Source: Methanocellaceae archaeon UBA148
GTDB taxonomy: Archaea; Halobacteriota; UBA148
Reading direction: 5' to 3'
Length of the DNA stretch: 7,274 bases
Assembly (NCBI GenBank): GCA_002495885.1
Contig: DAHG01000030.1
Coordinates: 1-7,274 of the forward strand
Below are positions 1 to 5,889 of the stretch, piece by piece. A program made the translations under genes and the position numbers. Position 1 is the first letter of the stretch; each line of letters begins with the position of its first letter. A model generated the notes under the pieces. It did no database searches. It saw only the letters and a program-made list of their open reading frames with translations, and was not told the DNA's origin.

Positions 1-127
1 CCTTACTTGCATCCCACGGGTTTTTTTAAAAAAATTGATAAACTGTTAAGCAATTGCTTTTACTCAAAATTAATTGTTCATTAGCAATCCTAAAAACAGC
101 TTTGCACTTAAAGTCACTAAAAATAGG

Positions 128-161
128 GACTTTAGGGTCAAGATCAAGACTTTAAGGTCAA
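128..161 (+). repeat. Two direct repeats GACTTTARGGTCAA, 20 bp apart
   Basis: GACTTTAGGGTCAA (128-141) and GACTTTAAGGTCAA (148-161) match at 13 of 14 positions and start exactly 20 bp apart, about two DNA helical turns. An inverted partial copy, TAAAGTC, lies at about 110-116. They sit 40-70 bp upstream of a TATA box. This geometry suits a DNA-binding regulator (activator site), but that role is inferred. Confidence 0.45.
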
Positions 162-197
162 ACATGATTTTAGGTGCAAAACCTCCATCAGACATAA

Positions 198-206
198 TTT
201 TATATC
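198..206 (+). promoter_or_regulatory. TATA box for the membrane protein/glycosyltransferase unit
   Basis: TTTTATATC is centred about 28 bp before ATG 230. Archaeal transcription starts about 25 bp downstream of the TATA centre, so the transcript would begin at or next to the ATG (leaderless). No Shine-Dalgarno sequence precedes that ATG, which supports this reading. Confidence 0.5.
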
Positions 207-229
207 TTGTTATACACTACTTCCCACAT

Positions 230-523
230 ATGGGTGAAACTACGTTGACCCTGATAGGGGTTGTCATAGGTATATTTCTGGGGGTTGGTGCAGTTACGTT
301 TCTCCTAGACTTGCTGGCTGGTTCTGTGGAGCTTATATCGATGTTCAGCTCTGGGGCAGGATTGTTACTGTTAATCGCAATAGCGGCATTTTTAATCATT
401 AAAATTCGCGTGATAAATAGTTTGATCAGTGGAGCGATCATTGGCATCGTGCTGAACATACTAGCTAAGGCGATTATAGGAGAAGACATTGCAACCTTGG
501 TAATTTCTCAGTTCGGGCTTTGA
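230..523 (+). CDS. Small integral membrane protein, three predicted helices
   Basis: This encodes 97 residues, nearly all hydrophobic. Three membrane segments are visible: about 4-28 (TLTLIGVVIGIFLGVGAVTF region), 36-60 (GAGLLLLIAIAAFLIIKI region) and 63-82 (ISGAIIGIVLNILAKAIIG). A short basic loop (KIRV) lies between helices 2 and 3. I chose ATG 230 over the upstream start at 74 because a TATA box lies 28 bp before it and the membrane protein begins there. The C-terminal part (helix, Asn-rich turn, helix, FG near the end) loosely resembles the archaeal BofA-like membrane family, but the usual Gly-Pro-Gly tail is absent, so I do not name it. Its stop is one base before the glycosyltransferase ATG, so the two are probably cotranslated and it may support that enzyme at the membrane. 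Confidence 0.6.
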   Translation: MGETTLTLIGVVIGIFLGVGAVTFLLDLLAGSVELISMFSSGAGLLLLIAIAAFLIIKIRVINSLISGAIIGIVLNILAKAIIGEDIATLVISQFGL

Positions 524-524
524 T

Positions 525-1490
525 ATGCAACTGCATATCATCGTTTCAGTTTCGTTGCATGAGCCACTTTATGTTATAAAAAAGTCCTTAGAGTCTTTAT
601 CAAGGTTGGATCGAGATTCCATGGAGGTATGCATGACCTATGTCATTGACTCCCTTGGTGGTGACCCCCGCGCTAAATACTTGCAAGATCAGTCTGTCGA
701 TGTGATCGTCAGAAAACCTAGGGGGAAGAAGGCGGGTGCGATCAACGATGTTTTGGACATTATCACAGCGGATTACATTGCATTTTTCGATGTCGATAGT
801 CGTCCAGACAAAAATTTTCTGGTTGAGTGCGTCAGGGCACTGGAAAAAGAATGTGCTGCCATCGCTAGCGCGCCTAGATATGTTACTAATCCAGATGCCA
901 GTATGGTCTCAAGGGTCATATCAGCCGAATATACTCTAATAGCAGACCTATATCGGCTTCTTGATCAAATGGATGGATTTAAGCAGTTTAATGGATTGAT
1001 CGGCGTTCTCGATGCAAGAGTCTTTGATAAGAGAAGATTGGACGAAACTGCGATCTGCGAGGATGCTGATTTTATGCAGCAAATCTATTTGGGGGGCAAT
1101 ATAGCAGTTCTTGCTAATACGCGTGTGGGCGAGCAAGCTCCCATGACCCTAATGGATCTCTTTAACCAGAGGGTCAGGTGGATATCTGGAGCGTGTGGGG
1201 GGCTGAAATATTTTAGAGGGTTCTACAGAGCAAAAATTCCATGGAGCAGGAAAATCACATGGTTTTCTGCGATGATGATCCCATTTTTCACGTTCATGGT
1301 CAGTCCACTCGTGCCATCTTATAGTATGCGATTGTGGCGTTCTTCTAATAGCATAGGCGATTTCACCCTCAAATTAACGGGGCTTATCGTAGTTGCATGG
1401 ATCATATGGCTGTGTGCTCTGGTGGCTTTATCCAAAAAATTGCTTCGCAGACAGGTCAAATGGAAAGAAACGGCTAGATATAAGGTTTGA
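525..1490 (+). CDS. Family 2 glycosyltransferase, membrane-anchored (processive type)
   Basis: This 321-residue protein should transfer a sugar from a nucleotide-sugar donor to a growing glycan or lipid on the cytoplasmic face of the membrane. Visible GT2 signatures are an N-terminal Rossmann-like start (LHIIVSVSLHEP), the metal/nucleotide-binding DVD at 89-91, the acceptor-base ED at 179-180 (CEDADF), and a QRVRW motif at 215-219. That last motif is the QxxRW signature of processive enzymes such as cellulose and hyaluronan synthases. Two C-terminal membrane segments follow at about 244-264 and 284-303, with a basic tail. This is fewer than in BcsA-like synthases, so product and processivity are uncertain. 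ATG 525 lies one base after the upstream stop and has no clear ribosome binding site, suggesting translational coupling. Confidence 0.88.
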   Translation: MQLHIIVSVSLHEPLYVIKKSLESLSRLDRDSMEVCMTYVIDSLGGDPRAKYLQDQSVDVIVRKPRGKKAGAINDVLDIITADYIAFFDVDSRPDKNFLVECVRALEKECAAIASAPRYVTNPDASMVSRVISAEYTLIADLYRLLDQMDGFKQFNGLIGVLDARVFDKRRLDETAICEDADFMQQIYLGGNIAVLANTRVGEQAPMTLMDLFNQRVRWISGACGGLKYFRGFYRAKIPWSRKITWFSAMMIPFFTFMVSPLVPSYSMRLWRSSNSIGDFTLKLTGLIVVAWIIWLCALVALSKKLLRRQVKWKETARYKV

Positions 1491-2118
1491 CAATGGGCAG
1501 TCTGAAAGGATGGTTTTCAATAGCGATTGGCATTAGTTAGTACGGGTCCAATTCTCTTGCTTACGTCACTCATTGTGAACGGTTGACTCTCCCATGCTTC
1601 ATCCAGCTAAACCCTTTCTTTTATAGTACTCCTATCCCTGTCTCATCTTTCTCATTAGTATGGTATGTGGAAGTATGAAAATTCTAAGTGATGTGTTGTG
1701 TTTTATGTTTATAAGAAAGACACGTCGATCTGATAATATCAAGCCTTTGAACTTCCAGCTCTAAATATGAGCATCCAAATTTGTGAACCAGAAGAAAAAC
1801 GAAATGAGTTTCAAAGAGACCAGAAATCTTGAATTCTCATTGGATCTGGTTAGAGTTCTATAGTTTTTACCATCTTTTGTGAAACAAGCTATCTTGATGG
1901 TTATAACCCCTTCATATTACCTTCCAACTCTAGCAGCGATGGAATTGCAGAATAGGGTCGTTATATGTAGTCCTAGTCGACTCATCAATTCTTGGGATGT
2001 TCATAATGGTTTGGATTGCCCTTATTCATATCCGGTATATACCTATATCACACATCACATGAACATTGTATTCGATGGATTCTTTGGTTTAAGCGTGTAC
2101 CAAAAGACCTGCAATTTA
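1491..2118. other. Gene-poor intergenic stretch
   Basis: No protein family, RNA gene or repeat array is recognisable over about 630 bp. Just after the glycosyltransferase an ATG at 1493 opens a 15-codon frame (MGSLKGWFSIAIGIS, then TAG), which could be the stub of a lost third gene in the unit. An 80-codon frame at 1879-2121 on the plus strand is rich in Tyr, Cys and His with no domain-like pattern, and I regard it as chance. The stretch is AT-rich and may be decayed sequence. Confidence 0.45.
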
Positions 2119-2131
2119 TGAAAAAAGGAAC
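2119..2131 (-). terminator. T-rich terminator after the DJ-1/PfpI gene
   Basis: On the minus strand, CCTTTTTTC follows the TAG stop of the DJ-1/PfpI gene within a few bases. Archaeal RNA polymerase terminates at such oligo-T runs in the non-template strand without needing a hairpin. Confidence 0.45.
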
Positions 2132-2638
2132 CTAAGCCAACGCGCTAACTATTGCGTTTCCAAACATCTTAGCGCTCTGTGGGCCATCAGCTGTGATCAG
2201 GTTACCATCAATGACCACTGACTTGGAAACGTATTGCGCTCCACCACTCTCGATTTTAGAGACTCCGGAGGGAAATACCGTGGCCTTTTTTCCATCTAAC
2301 ACTCCTGCTTTTGCCAATACGATTGGTCCAAGGCAAATTGCTGCCAATATCTTTTTTTGCTCATTTGCCTCTCTGAGGACCTGGAGGACCTTATCATATT
2401 GGTTCAGAACGGGGGTGCCTGTACCGCCTATTATAACCATTGCATCAAATTCCTCTACATTAAGCTCGTCAATGACACGATCTGGTTTGACCATAGTGCC
2501 GAACATGCCAATGCATGTTTCGCTAGTAACGCTTGTGACTACTACCTCAAATCCAGCTTTTTTGAGCACATCTTTTGACTCCAATAACTCTTCATCCCTA
2601 AAATTTCTTGGGGATATAACCATTAGTATCCTTCGCAT
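2132..2638 (-). CDS. DJ-1/PfpI family protein
   Basis: This 168-residue protein has the usual length for the DJ-1/PfpI class I glutamine amidotransferase-like fold. Members act as deglycases/glyoxalases, chaperones or intracellular peptidases. Visible marks are the strand MRRILMVISP, the acidic FRDEE (13-17) that supplies the active-site Glu, the strand VIIGGTGTP (68-76), the nucleophile elbow AAICLGP with Cys102, and the family-typical tail ITADGPQSAKMF (148-159). The residue after the Cys is Leu instead of the His common in PfpI peptidases, so peptidase activity is doubtful. I chose ATG 2638 over an upstream start at 2674 because GGTGAGG lies a few bases before it and homologues begin at this strand. 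It is divergent from the DUF151 gene. Confidence 0.87.
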   Translation of the reverse strand: MRRILMVISPRNFRDEELLESKDVLKKAGFEVVVTSVTSETCIGMFGTMVKPDRVIDELNVEEFDAMVIIGGTGTPVLNQYDKVLQVLREANEQKKILAAICLGPIVLAKAGVLDGKKATVFPSGVSKIESGGAQYVSKSVVIDGNLITADGPQSAKMFGNAIVSALA

Positions 2639-2675
2639 CGTCCTCACCGCTAAAATAACTAATGAGGGCAGCATG

Positions 2676-2687
2676 CCTTAAAATTTT
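2676..2687 (-). promoter_or_regulatory. Possible TATA box for the DJ-1/PfpI gene
   Basis: On the minus strand, AAAATTTTAAGG is centred about 44 bp before ATG 2638. A start about 25 bp downstream would give a short leader of roughly 17 nt that carries the GGTGAGG ribosome binding site. The assignment is tentative because AT-rich sequence is common here. Confidence 0.3.
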
Positions 2688-2696
2688 GTGGAAGAG

Positions 2697-2706
2697 ATTA
2701 ATATAC
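2697..2706 (+). promoter_or_regulatory. TATA box for the DUF151 gene
   Basis: ATTAATATAC is centred about 28 bp before ATG 2730, the spacing expected for a leaderless archaeal transcript. It also argues against the longer reading frame that starts at GTG 2688. Confidence 0.45.
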
Positions 2707-2729
2707 TTGCATGGGCTCTTAGGCAACGG

Positions 2730-3167
2730 ATGGACGACCTAGTTACTGTTAACGTCAAAGGCGTTTATATGGTGAACACTCTGGTGGGACCCACTCCACT
2801 GGTTCTGTTATGTGACGGAGACAAGGCGCTTCCAATATATGTTGGAATAGCTGAGGCAACCGCCATAGGATCCGTTTTGAACCATGAAATCACGCCCAGA
2901 CCCATGACTCACGATTTAGTCATTTCACTTTTGGAGTGTTTGAATGCTCAAATTAAATGGGTATTAATTGATAGCCTAGATGACGGCATCTATTATGCTC
3001 GGCTGATAATTCAGAAGGACGGCGTACAAAGAGAGTTGGATGCTAGGCCAAGCGATTGCATCGCACTTGCATTACGGGCGAATGTAGCGGTTTTGGTAAG
3101 AAAGAGCGTAATCACAAAAGCCGCGTTAGATAAAAACGATATAGAGGATATCACCTATCTAGACTAG
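2730..3167 (+). CDS. Bifunctional nuclease (BFN/DUF151) family protein
   Basis: This 145-residue protein carries a complete DUF151/BFN domain. The signatures are LPIYVGIAEATAIG (about 34-47), RPMTHDL (about 56-62), a YYARL strand, and the hallmark DARPSDCIALALR (about 104-116) followed by a short alternating strand and an acidic tail. Plant homologues were reported to have DNase and RNase activity, and in prokaryotes the family is largely uncharacterised. An open frame reaches back to GTG 2688, but I prefer ATG 2730. The domain starts directly after it, a TATA box lies 28 bp upstream, and the extra 14 residues look unlike the family. The gene converges on the nucleotidyltransferase gene with two bases between stop codons. 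Confidence 0.85.
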   Translation: MDDLVTVNVKGVYMVNTLVGPTPLVLLCDGDKALPIYVGIAEATAIGSVLNHEITPRPMTHDLVISLLECLNAQIKWVLIDSLDDGIYYARLIIQKDGVQRELDARPSDCIALALRANVAVLVRKSVITKAALDKNDIEDITYLD

Positions 3168-3169
3168 AG

Positions 3170-4342
3170 CTATGATCCTTCAACAGATGTTCCAAATTTT
3201 TCATTTATCACGTCCTCTTCGACATCTTCCCTTAGTCTTATGACAACCTCTGGCCATATCCGAACATCTGAATGAATGGTAACTCTGTCAAGAATTATGA
3301 CTCTAGGACCTATGATAACACCGCTTTCCAATATGCAATCCTCGCCTATGATGGTATTTTTGTCTATTATTGCGCCAGAGGAGAATGACCTTTTTCCAAT
3401 TTGAACCCCCTCATATATGTATGAGGATGCGATCTTTGAACCATCTCCAATTAAGCAGTTCCTTCCGATGGAGGTATATGAACCAACTGAGACATTATTC
3501 CCGATATTTGTGTTCTCTCCTATTACCACGTGGTCTGCGATAGAGGAATTAGATCCAAGTGTGATTTCATTCTTAAATACCATCGGACCCTTTAACCTTG
3601 CATTTTTGCTGTATAAGTGCCCATCAGTTTCCGTCGACAAATTATCCAGTTTCCATCTTGTTGCTGCCCTGTACTCAAGTGGATCTCCAATATCTGTCCA
3701 GTATCCTTTTGCCAACCAACCATATATGGGCTCATTTTCCTGTAGTAAACTTGGAAAAAGATCACCTGCAAAGTCGTACCGTCTCCTAGGAATCCGTTCC
3801 AACAATTCTGGACTGCACACATAGATTCCGGTACTAGCTATGTTGCTAAAAATTTGCTCTGGTGCCGGTTTTTCGATAAATCTTTTAATCTCGTTGTCCG
3901 CGTTCATATCCACAATGCCGTACTTTTGTGGATCATCTACTGGGAGAAGGCCTATTGTAACCATTCCGTCGTGCTCTTCATGGAATCGATACATCTCTCT
4001 GAGATTGAAATCGAGAATATGATCCCCACCTACCACCAGGAACGGTGTATCCTTCAAATAAGTTTCAGCATTCTTAACGCTACCTGCCGTTCCAAGCCTC
4101 TCCTTTTCGTATACGTAATTGGCTCTAACGCCGAAAGTCGATCCATCCCTGATGTATTCTTCAATTTTATTTCCGAGATATCCTAAGGTCAAAACTATAT
4201 CATCGAAGCCACTGTTGGATAAATGTTCTATCAAATATCCTATCGATGGTTTATTCAAAATCGGGATGCATGGCTTCGGTCTTTCGAATGTGAGTGGCCT
4301 CATCCTGGTCCCCATACCTCCGCACATGATGCATGCCTTCAT
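3170..4342 (-). CDS. Sugar-1-phosphate nucleotidyltransferase with beta-helix domain
   Basis: This 390-residue enzyme should make an NDP-sugar from a sugar-1-phosphate and an NTP in the cytoplasm. The N-terminal nucleotidyltransferase domain (1-235) has the signature GGMGTRMRPLT (8-18), ERPKPCIPI with Lys23, ERLGTAGSV (81-89), the metal Asp107 in VVGGDH, FIEKP (155-159) and a second acidic site in YWTDIGDPLEY (214-224). A left-handed beta-helix of hexapeptide repeats follows (about 245-375, IGENTNIGNNVSVG and similar), as in mannose-1-phosphate guanylyltransferases and archaeal GlmU-like enzymes. The exact sugar and NTP cannot be read from sequence. ATG 4342 has GAGGT six bases upstream and a TATA box about 37 bp upstream. 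The gene is intact and lies 61 bp after the kinase gene, so it may also be read from the upstream operon. Confidence 0.9.
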   Translation of the reverse strand: MKACIMCGGMGTRMRPLTFERPKPCIPILNKPSIGYLIEHLSNSGFDDIVLTLGYLGNKIEEYIRDGSTFGVRANYVYEKERLGTAGSVKNAETYLKDTPFLVVGGDHILDFNLREMYRFHEEHDGMVTIGLLPVDDPQKYGIVDMNADNEIKRFIEKPAPEQIFSNIASTGIYVCSPELLERIPRRRYDFAGDLFPSLLQENEPIYGWLAKGYWTDIGDPLEYRAATRWKLDNLSTETDGHLYSKNARLKGPMVFKNEITLGSNSSIADHVVIGENTNIGNNVSVGSYTSIGRNCLIGDGSKIASSYIYEGVQIGKRSFSSGAIIDKNTIIGEDCILESGVIIGPRVIILDRVTIHSDVRIWPEVVIRLREDVEEDVINEKFGTSVEGS

Positions 4343-4373
4343 TCAAATACCTCAGTTCAAGTAACTTACTACA

Positions 4374-4383
4374 TAACTTATAA
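4374..4383 (-). promoter_or_regulatory. TATA box before the nucleotidyltransferase gene
   Basis: On the minus strand, TTATAAGTTA is centred near 4379. The predicted start is about 4353, giving a leader of about 10 nt that begins near the GAGGT ribosome binding site. It suggests the gene can be transcribed independently of the kinase. Confidence 0.4.
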
Positions 4384-4403
4384 CTCTTTCATCTTATGTG
4401 ATC

Positions 4404-4880
4404 TCAAAAAACGTTGACGTTTTCCAGCGTGCTATAAGTGGACCAACCGATGCCTTCGATGCTTAGTGCAGCTGCGACATTCGCAAATATTGCGCAATCG
4501 ATGATATCCTTTCCACTTAGATATGCAATCACAAATCCGACATCAAAAGTATCTCCCGCTCCTGTGGTGTCAACGATATTAACGTCAAATGCTGTTAATC
4601 TCGTTGCTTTTTTTCCGTCTGAGAGACTATGTTCTCTCTTCCCCATTTTCAAGGCTATGATCTTTATACCTATTTTGAGGAGCTTCTCTATAATTTGCTG
4701 GGGCTCCCTTTTACCGGTTATCTTTCTTCTTGCTTCATCGAGGTTTGAAAAAAAGATATCTATGTTTGGCAGTATCTCTTTGAGTTGCCTTAGTTTTTCA
4801 GGACGCCATCCAAATGGATCCCAACTGGGATCAATTGATTTCAAACTTTCCATAATCGTGTTGAAGTGCATCAAGTAAGA
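4404..4880 (-). CDS. PfkB-family sugar kinase, C-terminal part (frameshifted)
   Basis: This is the second piece of a ribokinase/PfkB-fold kinase. It shows the IDPSWDPFG strand after the lid region, the NIDIFFSNLDEA segment typical of the family's mid-domain, and the PfkB signature DTTGAGDTF. The signature carries the GAGD anion hole and the catalytic Asp. It ends normally at ENVNVF and a stop. The frame is +1 relative to the N-terminal piece. There is no independent ribosome binding site for it, and the first possible start in this frame is TTG 4874. A one-base length change in the A5 run (plus strand 4880-4884) would fuse the two pieces into a protein of about 296 residues, the normal family length. 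Confidence 0.8.
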   Translation of the reverse strand, partial: SYLMHFNTIMESLKSIDPSWDPFGWRPEKLRQLKEILPNIDIFFSNLDEARRKITGKREPQQIIEKLLKIGIKIIALKMGKREHSLSDGKKATRLTAFDVNIVDTTGAGDTFDVGFVIAYLSGKDIIDCAIFANVAAALSIEGIGWSTYSTLENVNVF

Positions 4881-5298
4881 AAAATGAGGGTAAATGCACT
4901 AAATCGACTTTAAGCTTCTTGCAATCCACATCGATCACCGAAAAGGTGGCGTTTGTGCCCCTGTATGTTATGAAGTTGCGCTCTGAACCCTGAACTATTG
5001 CCACCGTCGAACCAGTTTTTTCGTTTGACAGTGAGTCTGACAGCGATATATTGGATACGTCAACTCTCTTTTCCCCTAATGTTGCAAGTATGTGCCTTCC
5101 AAACAAATCGTCACCCACCTTCCCAAAGAGTTTGACCTCAGCCCCTCGTTTGGTGCATGCAAAGTCGAAGTTCGCTGCACACCCTCCGCAGTGAATTTCA
5201 AAATCATTCGTGATAACTTGTCTTCCTTTCTTAGGGAGGGATTTTACAGAAGCGATCAAATCTACGTTTACATCACCGATTGCTGCAATTTTCATCAT
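4831..5298 (-). CDS. PfkB-family sugar kinase, N-terminal part (frameshifted)
   Basis: This is the first piece of a ribokinase/PfkB-fold kinase, which phosphorylates a sugar, sugar phosphate or nucleoside with a nucleotide donor. It has the opening strand IAAIGDVNVDLI with the substrate-binding Asp, the CGGCAANFDFACTKRGAEV glycine motif, VGDDLFG and a HLPSFF strand. The frame runs on as about 17 unrelated residues after the probable shift point near 4884 and stops at 4831, while the true continuation is in the next frame. The start ATGATG directly follows the stop of the MoaD/ThiS-like gene (TAGATGATG) with GGGGT a few bases before, so it is cotranslated with that gene. The substrate is unknown; the nearby nucleotidyltransferase would fit an activated-sugar pathway. 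Confidence 0.82.
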   Translation of the reverse strand: MMKIAAIGDVNVDLIASVKSLPKKGRQVITNDFEIHCGGCAANFDFACTKRGAEVKLFGKVGDDLFGRHILATLGEKRVDVSNISLSDSLSNEKTGSTVAIVQGSERNFITYRGTNATFSVIDVDCKKLKVDLVHLPSFFLLDALQHDYGKFEIN

Positions 5299-5505
5299 CT
5301 AACCCCAGGGCACGACCTTCAAGATTTTTATATCGCCCAGTTCGACGCACTCATCTAGTGGCATTACCTGTTGATCTCTATACACGATGACAGTCTCTGG
5401 GTTAATTCCCAGATTGATAAGCAGGCTTTCATAATCTCCACCATCTGGGACTTCTGTATATCTCTCCTCTCCAGCAACAATGGTTACTTTTATTTTTATA
5501 ATCAT
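5299..5505 (-). CDS. MoaD/ThiS-like beta-grasp protein (possible SAMP)
   Basis: This 68-residue protein has the ubiquitin-like beta-grasp pattern: a basic first hairpin (IKIKVTIV), a helix with SLLINLGI, then VIVYRDQQVMPLDECVELGDIKILKVV. The order (vV-x-Ng-x-vp-x-d-x-l-x-dGD-x-I-x-vv) is that of the sulfur carriers ThiS and MoaD and of archaeal small modifier proteins. The C-terminus is VVPWG, not the usual Gly-Gly needed for adenylation and thiocarboxylation or conjugation, so activity as a sulfur carrier is uncertain. ATG 5505 is preferred; two in-frame GTG codons lie just upstream (5514, 5508). A TATA box about 25-30 bp upstream suggests a leaderless transcript. Its stop abuts the kinase start. 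Confidence 0.72.
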   Translation of the reverse strand: MIIKIKVTIVAGEERYTEVPDGGDYESLLINLGINPETVIVYRDQQVMPLDECVELGDIKILKVVPWG

Positions 5506-5529
5506 CACCCCCACTAAGTGAAGAAGATA

Positions 5530-5544
5530 ACTATTTAAGTTTTT
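5530..5544. promoter_or_regulatory. Shared TATA box between MoaD-like gene and tRNA-Ser
   Basis: CTATTTAAGTTTTT reads as a TATA box in both directions. On the plus strand it is centred about 29 bp before the tRNA-Ser 5' end (5564). On the minus strand (ACTTAAATAG) it is 21-30 bp before the candidate starts at 5514-5505. It is the best promoter for both genes. Confidence 0.5.
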
Positions 5545-5563
5545 GAGAGCTCTTATGCTTGAG

Positions 5564-5686
5564 GCCAGGGTGGCAGAGCGGACAAATGCGGCAGGCTCGA
5601 GAGTTTAACGGCCCTAACATGGCATCGTTTCACATGGACACCTGTTGCTCCTTTGGAGCACTTGGGTTCAAATCCCAACCCTGGCG
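5564..5686 (+). tRNA. tRNA-Ser(CGA) with a 38-nt intron
   Basis: The acceptor stem GCCAGGG/CCCTGGC (5564-5570, 5679-5685) is fully paired. The D-arm GCA/TGC, anticodon stem GCAGG/CCTGT (5591-5595, 5641-5645), long variable arm TGCTCC-TTT-GGAGCA (5646-5660) and T-arm TTGGG-TTCAAAT-CCCAA (5662-5678) all fold. The long variable arm and discriminator G (5686) are right for archaeal tRNA-Ser. The anticodon CGA (5598-5600) reads UCG. A 38-nt intron at the usual 37/38 site (about 5602-5639) separates the anticodon from the 3' stem; the spliced loop is CTCGAGA. CCA is not encoded. Confidence 0.9.
5602..5639 (+). other. tRNA-Ser intron (37/38)
   Basis: The intron forms its own hairpin: AACG and GCC (5607-5613) pair with GGC and CGTT (5621-5629), with an AT bulge. 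The bulge-helix-bulge that the splicing endonuclease recognises is weak. The distal helix has G5603-C5633 and T5604-A5632, but the central helix (5596-5599 against 5634-5637) has only two of four pairs. The boundary is uncertain by one base because an A flanks both ends. Confidence 0.65.
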
Positions 5687-5767
5687 TGTATGGGACGAGT
5701 TAAATAGGATTCTCTTTAGCTTGGCAATTCATGAATAATTATTGCAAGAATGATTGTAAGTTTTAAA

Positions 5768-5838
5768 TTTTTATATCTTCTAGGGAAATCAAAAGGTATA
5801 AATGAATGTGAATCGGAAGAGTTAGCCAAGATATATGT
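5768..5838 (+). promoter_or_regulatory. Candidate TATA boxes for tRNA-His
   Basis: TTTTTATATC (5768-5777) and ATATATGTAT (5831-5840) are the TATA-like sites between the two tRNA genes. The second would start transcription about 30 nt before the tRNA-His 5' end. Neither is at the ideal distance for direct initiation, so a trimmed leader is expected. Confidence 0.3.
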
Positions 5839-5889
5839 ATCTAGGGAACTGAAAAAGTTAATAATCCCTAGAGCATTAGAACTTCAAGT

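Larger units (their letters stand above)
1..229. other. Upstream intergenic region with palindromes
   Basis: No convincing gene is seen here. The region holds a T7A7 block (21-34) that is a perfect 14-bp palindrome and could end a transcript entering from the left. It also has a 12-bp palindrome AAGCAATTGCTT (48-59), a pair of direct repeats (128-161, listed separately) and a TATA box (198-206). An open frame runs through it in phase with the downstream membrane gene (from 74). Its translated sequence before residue 53 is basic and low in family-like character, so I read it as chance upstream extension. Confidence 0.5.

Noticed and set aside
1879..2121. 80-codon frame on the plus strand
   Set aside because: Starts on a non-ATG codon, has a Tyr/Cys/His-rich composition and no domain pattern; it looks like chance in AT-rich DNA.
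2193..2681. 162-codon plus-strand frame
   Set aside because: Lies antisense to the well-supported DJ-1/PfpI gene and is low-complexity Ser/Thr-rich, typical of a shadow frame.
4388..4404. Terminator hairpin AAAACGT-TG-ACGTTTT at the end of the kinase gene
   Set aside because: The two-base loop is too tight for an RNA hairpin, it overlaps the last codons, and archaeal termination does not need one.
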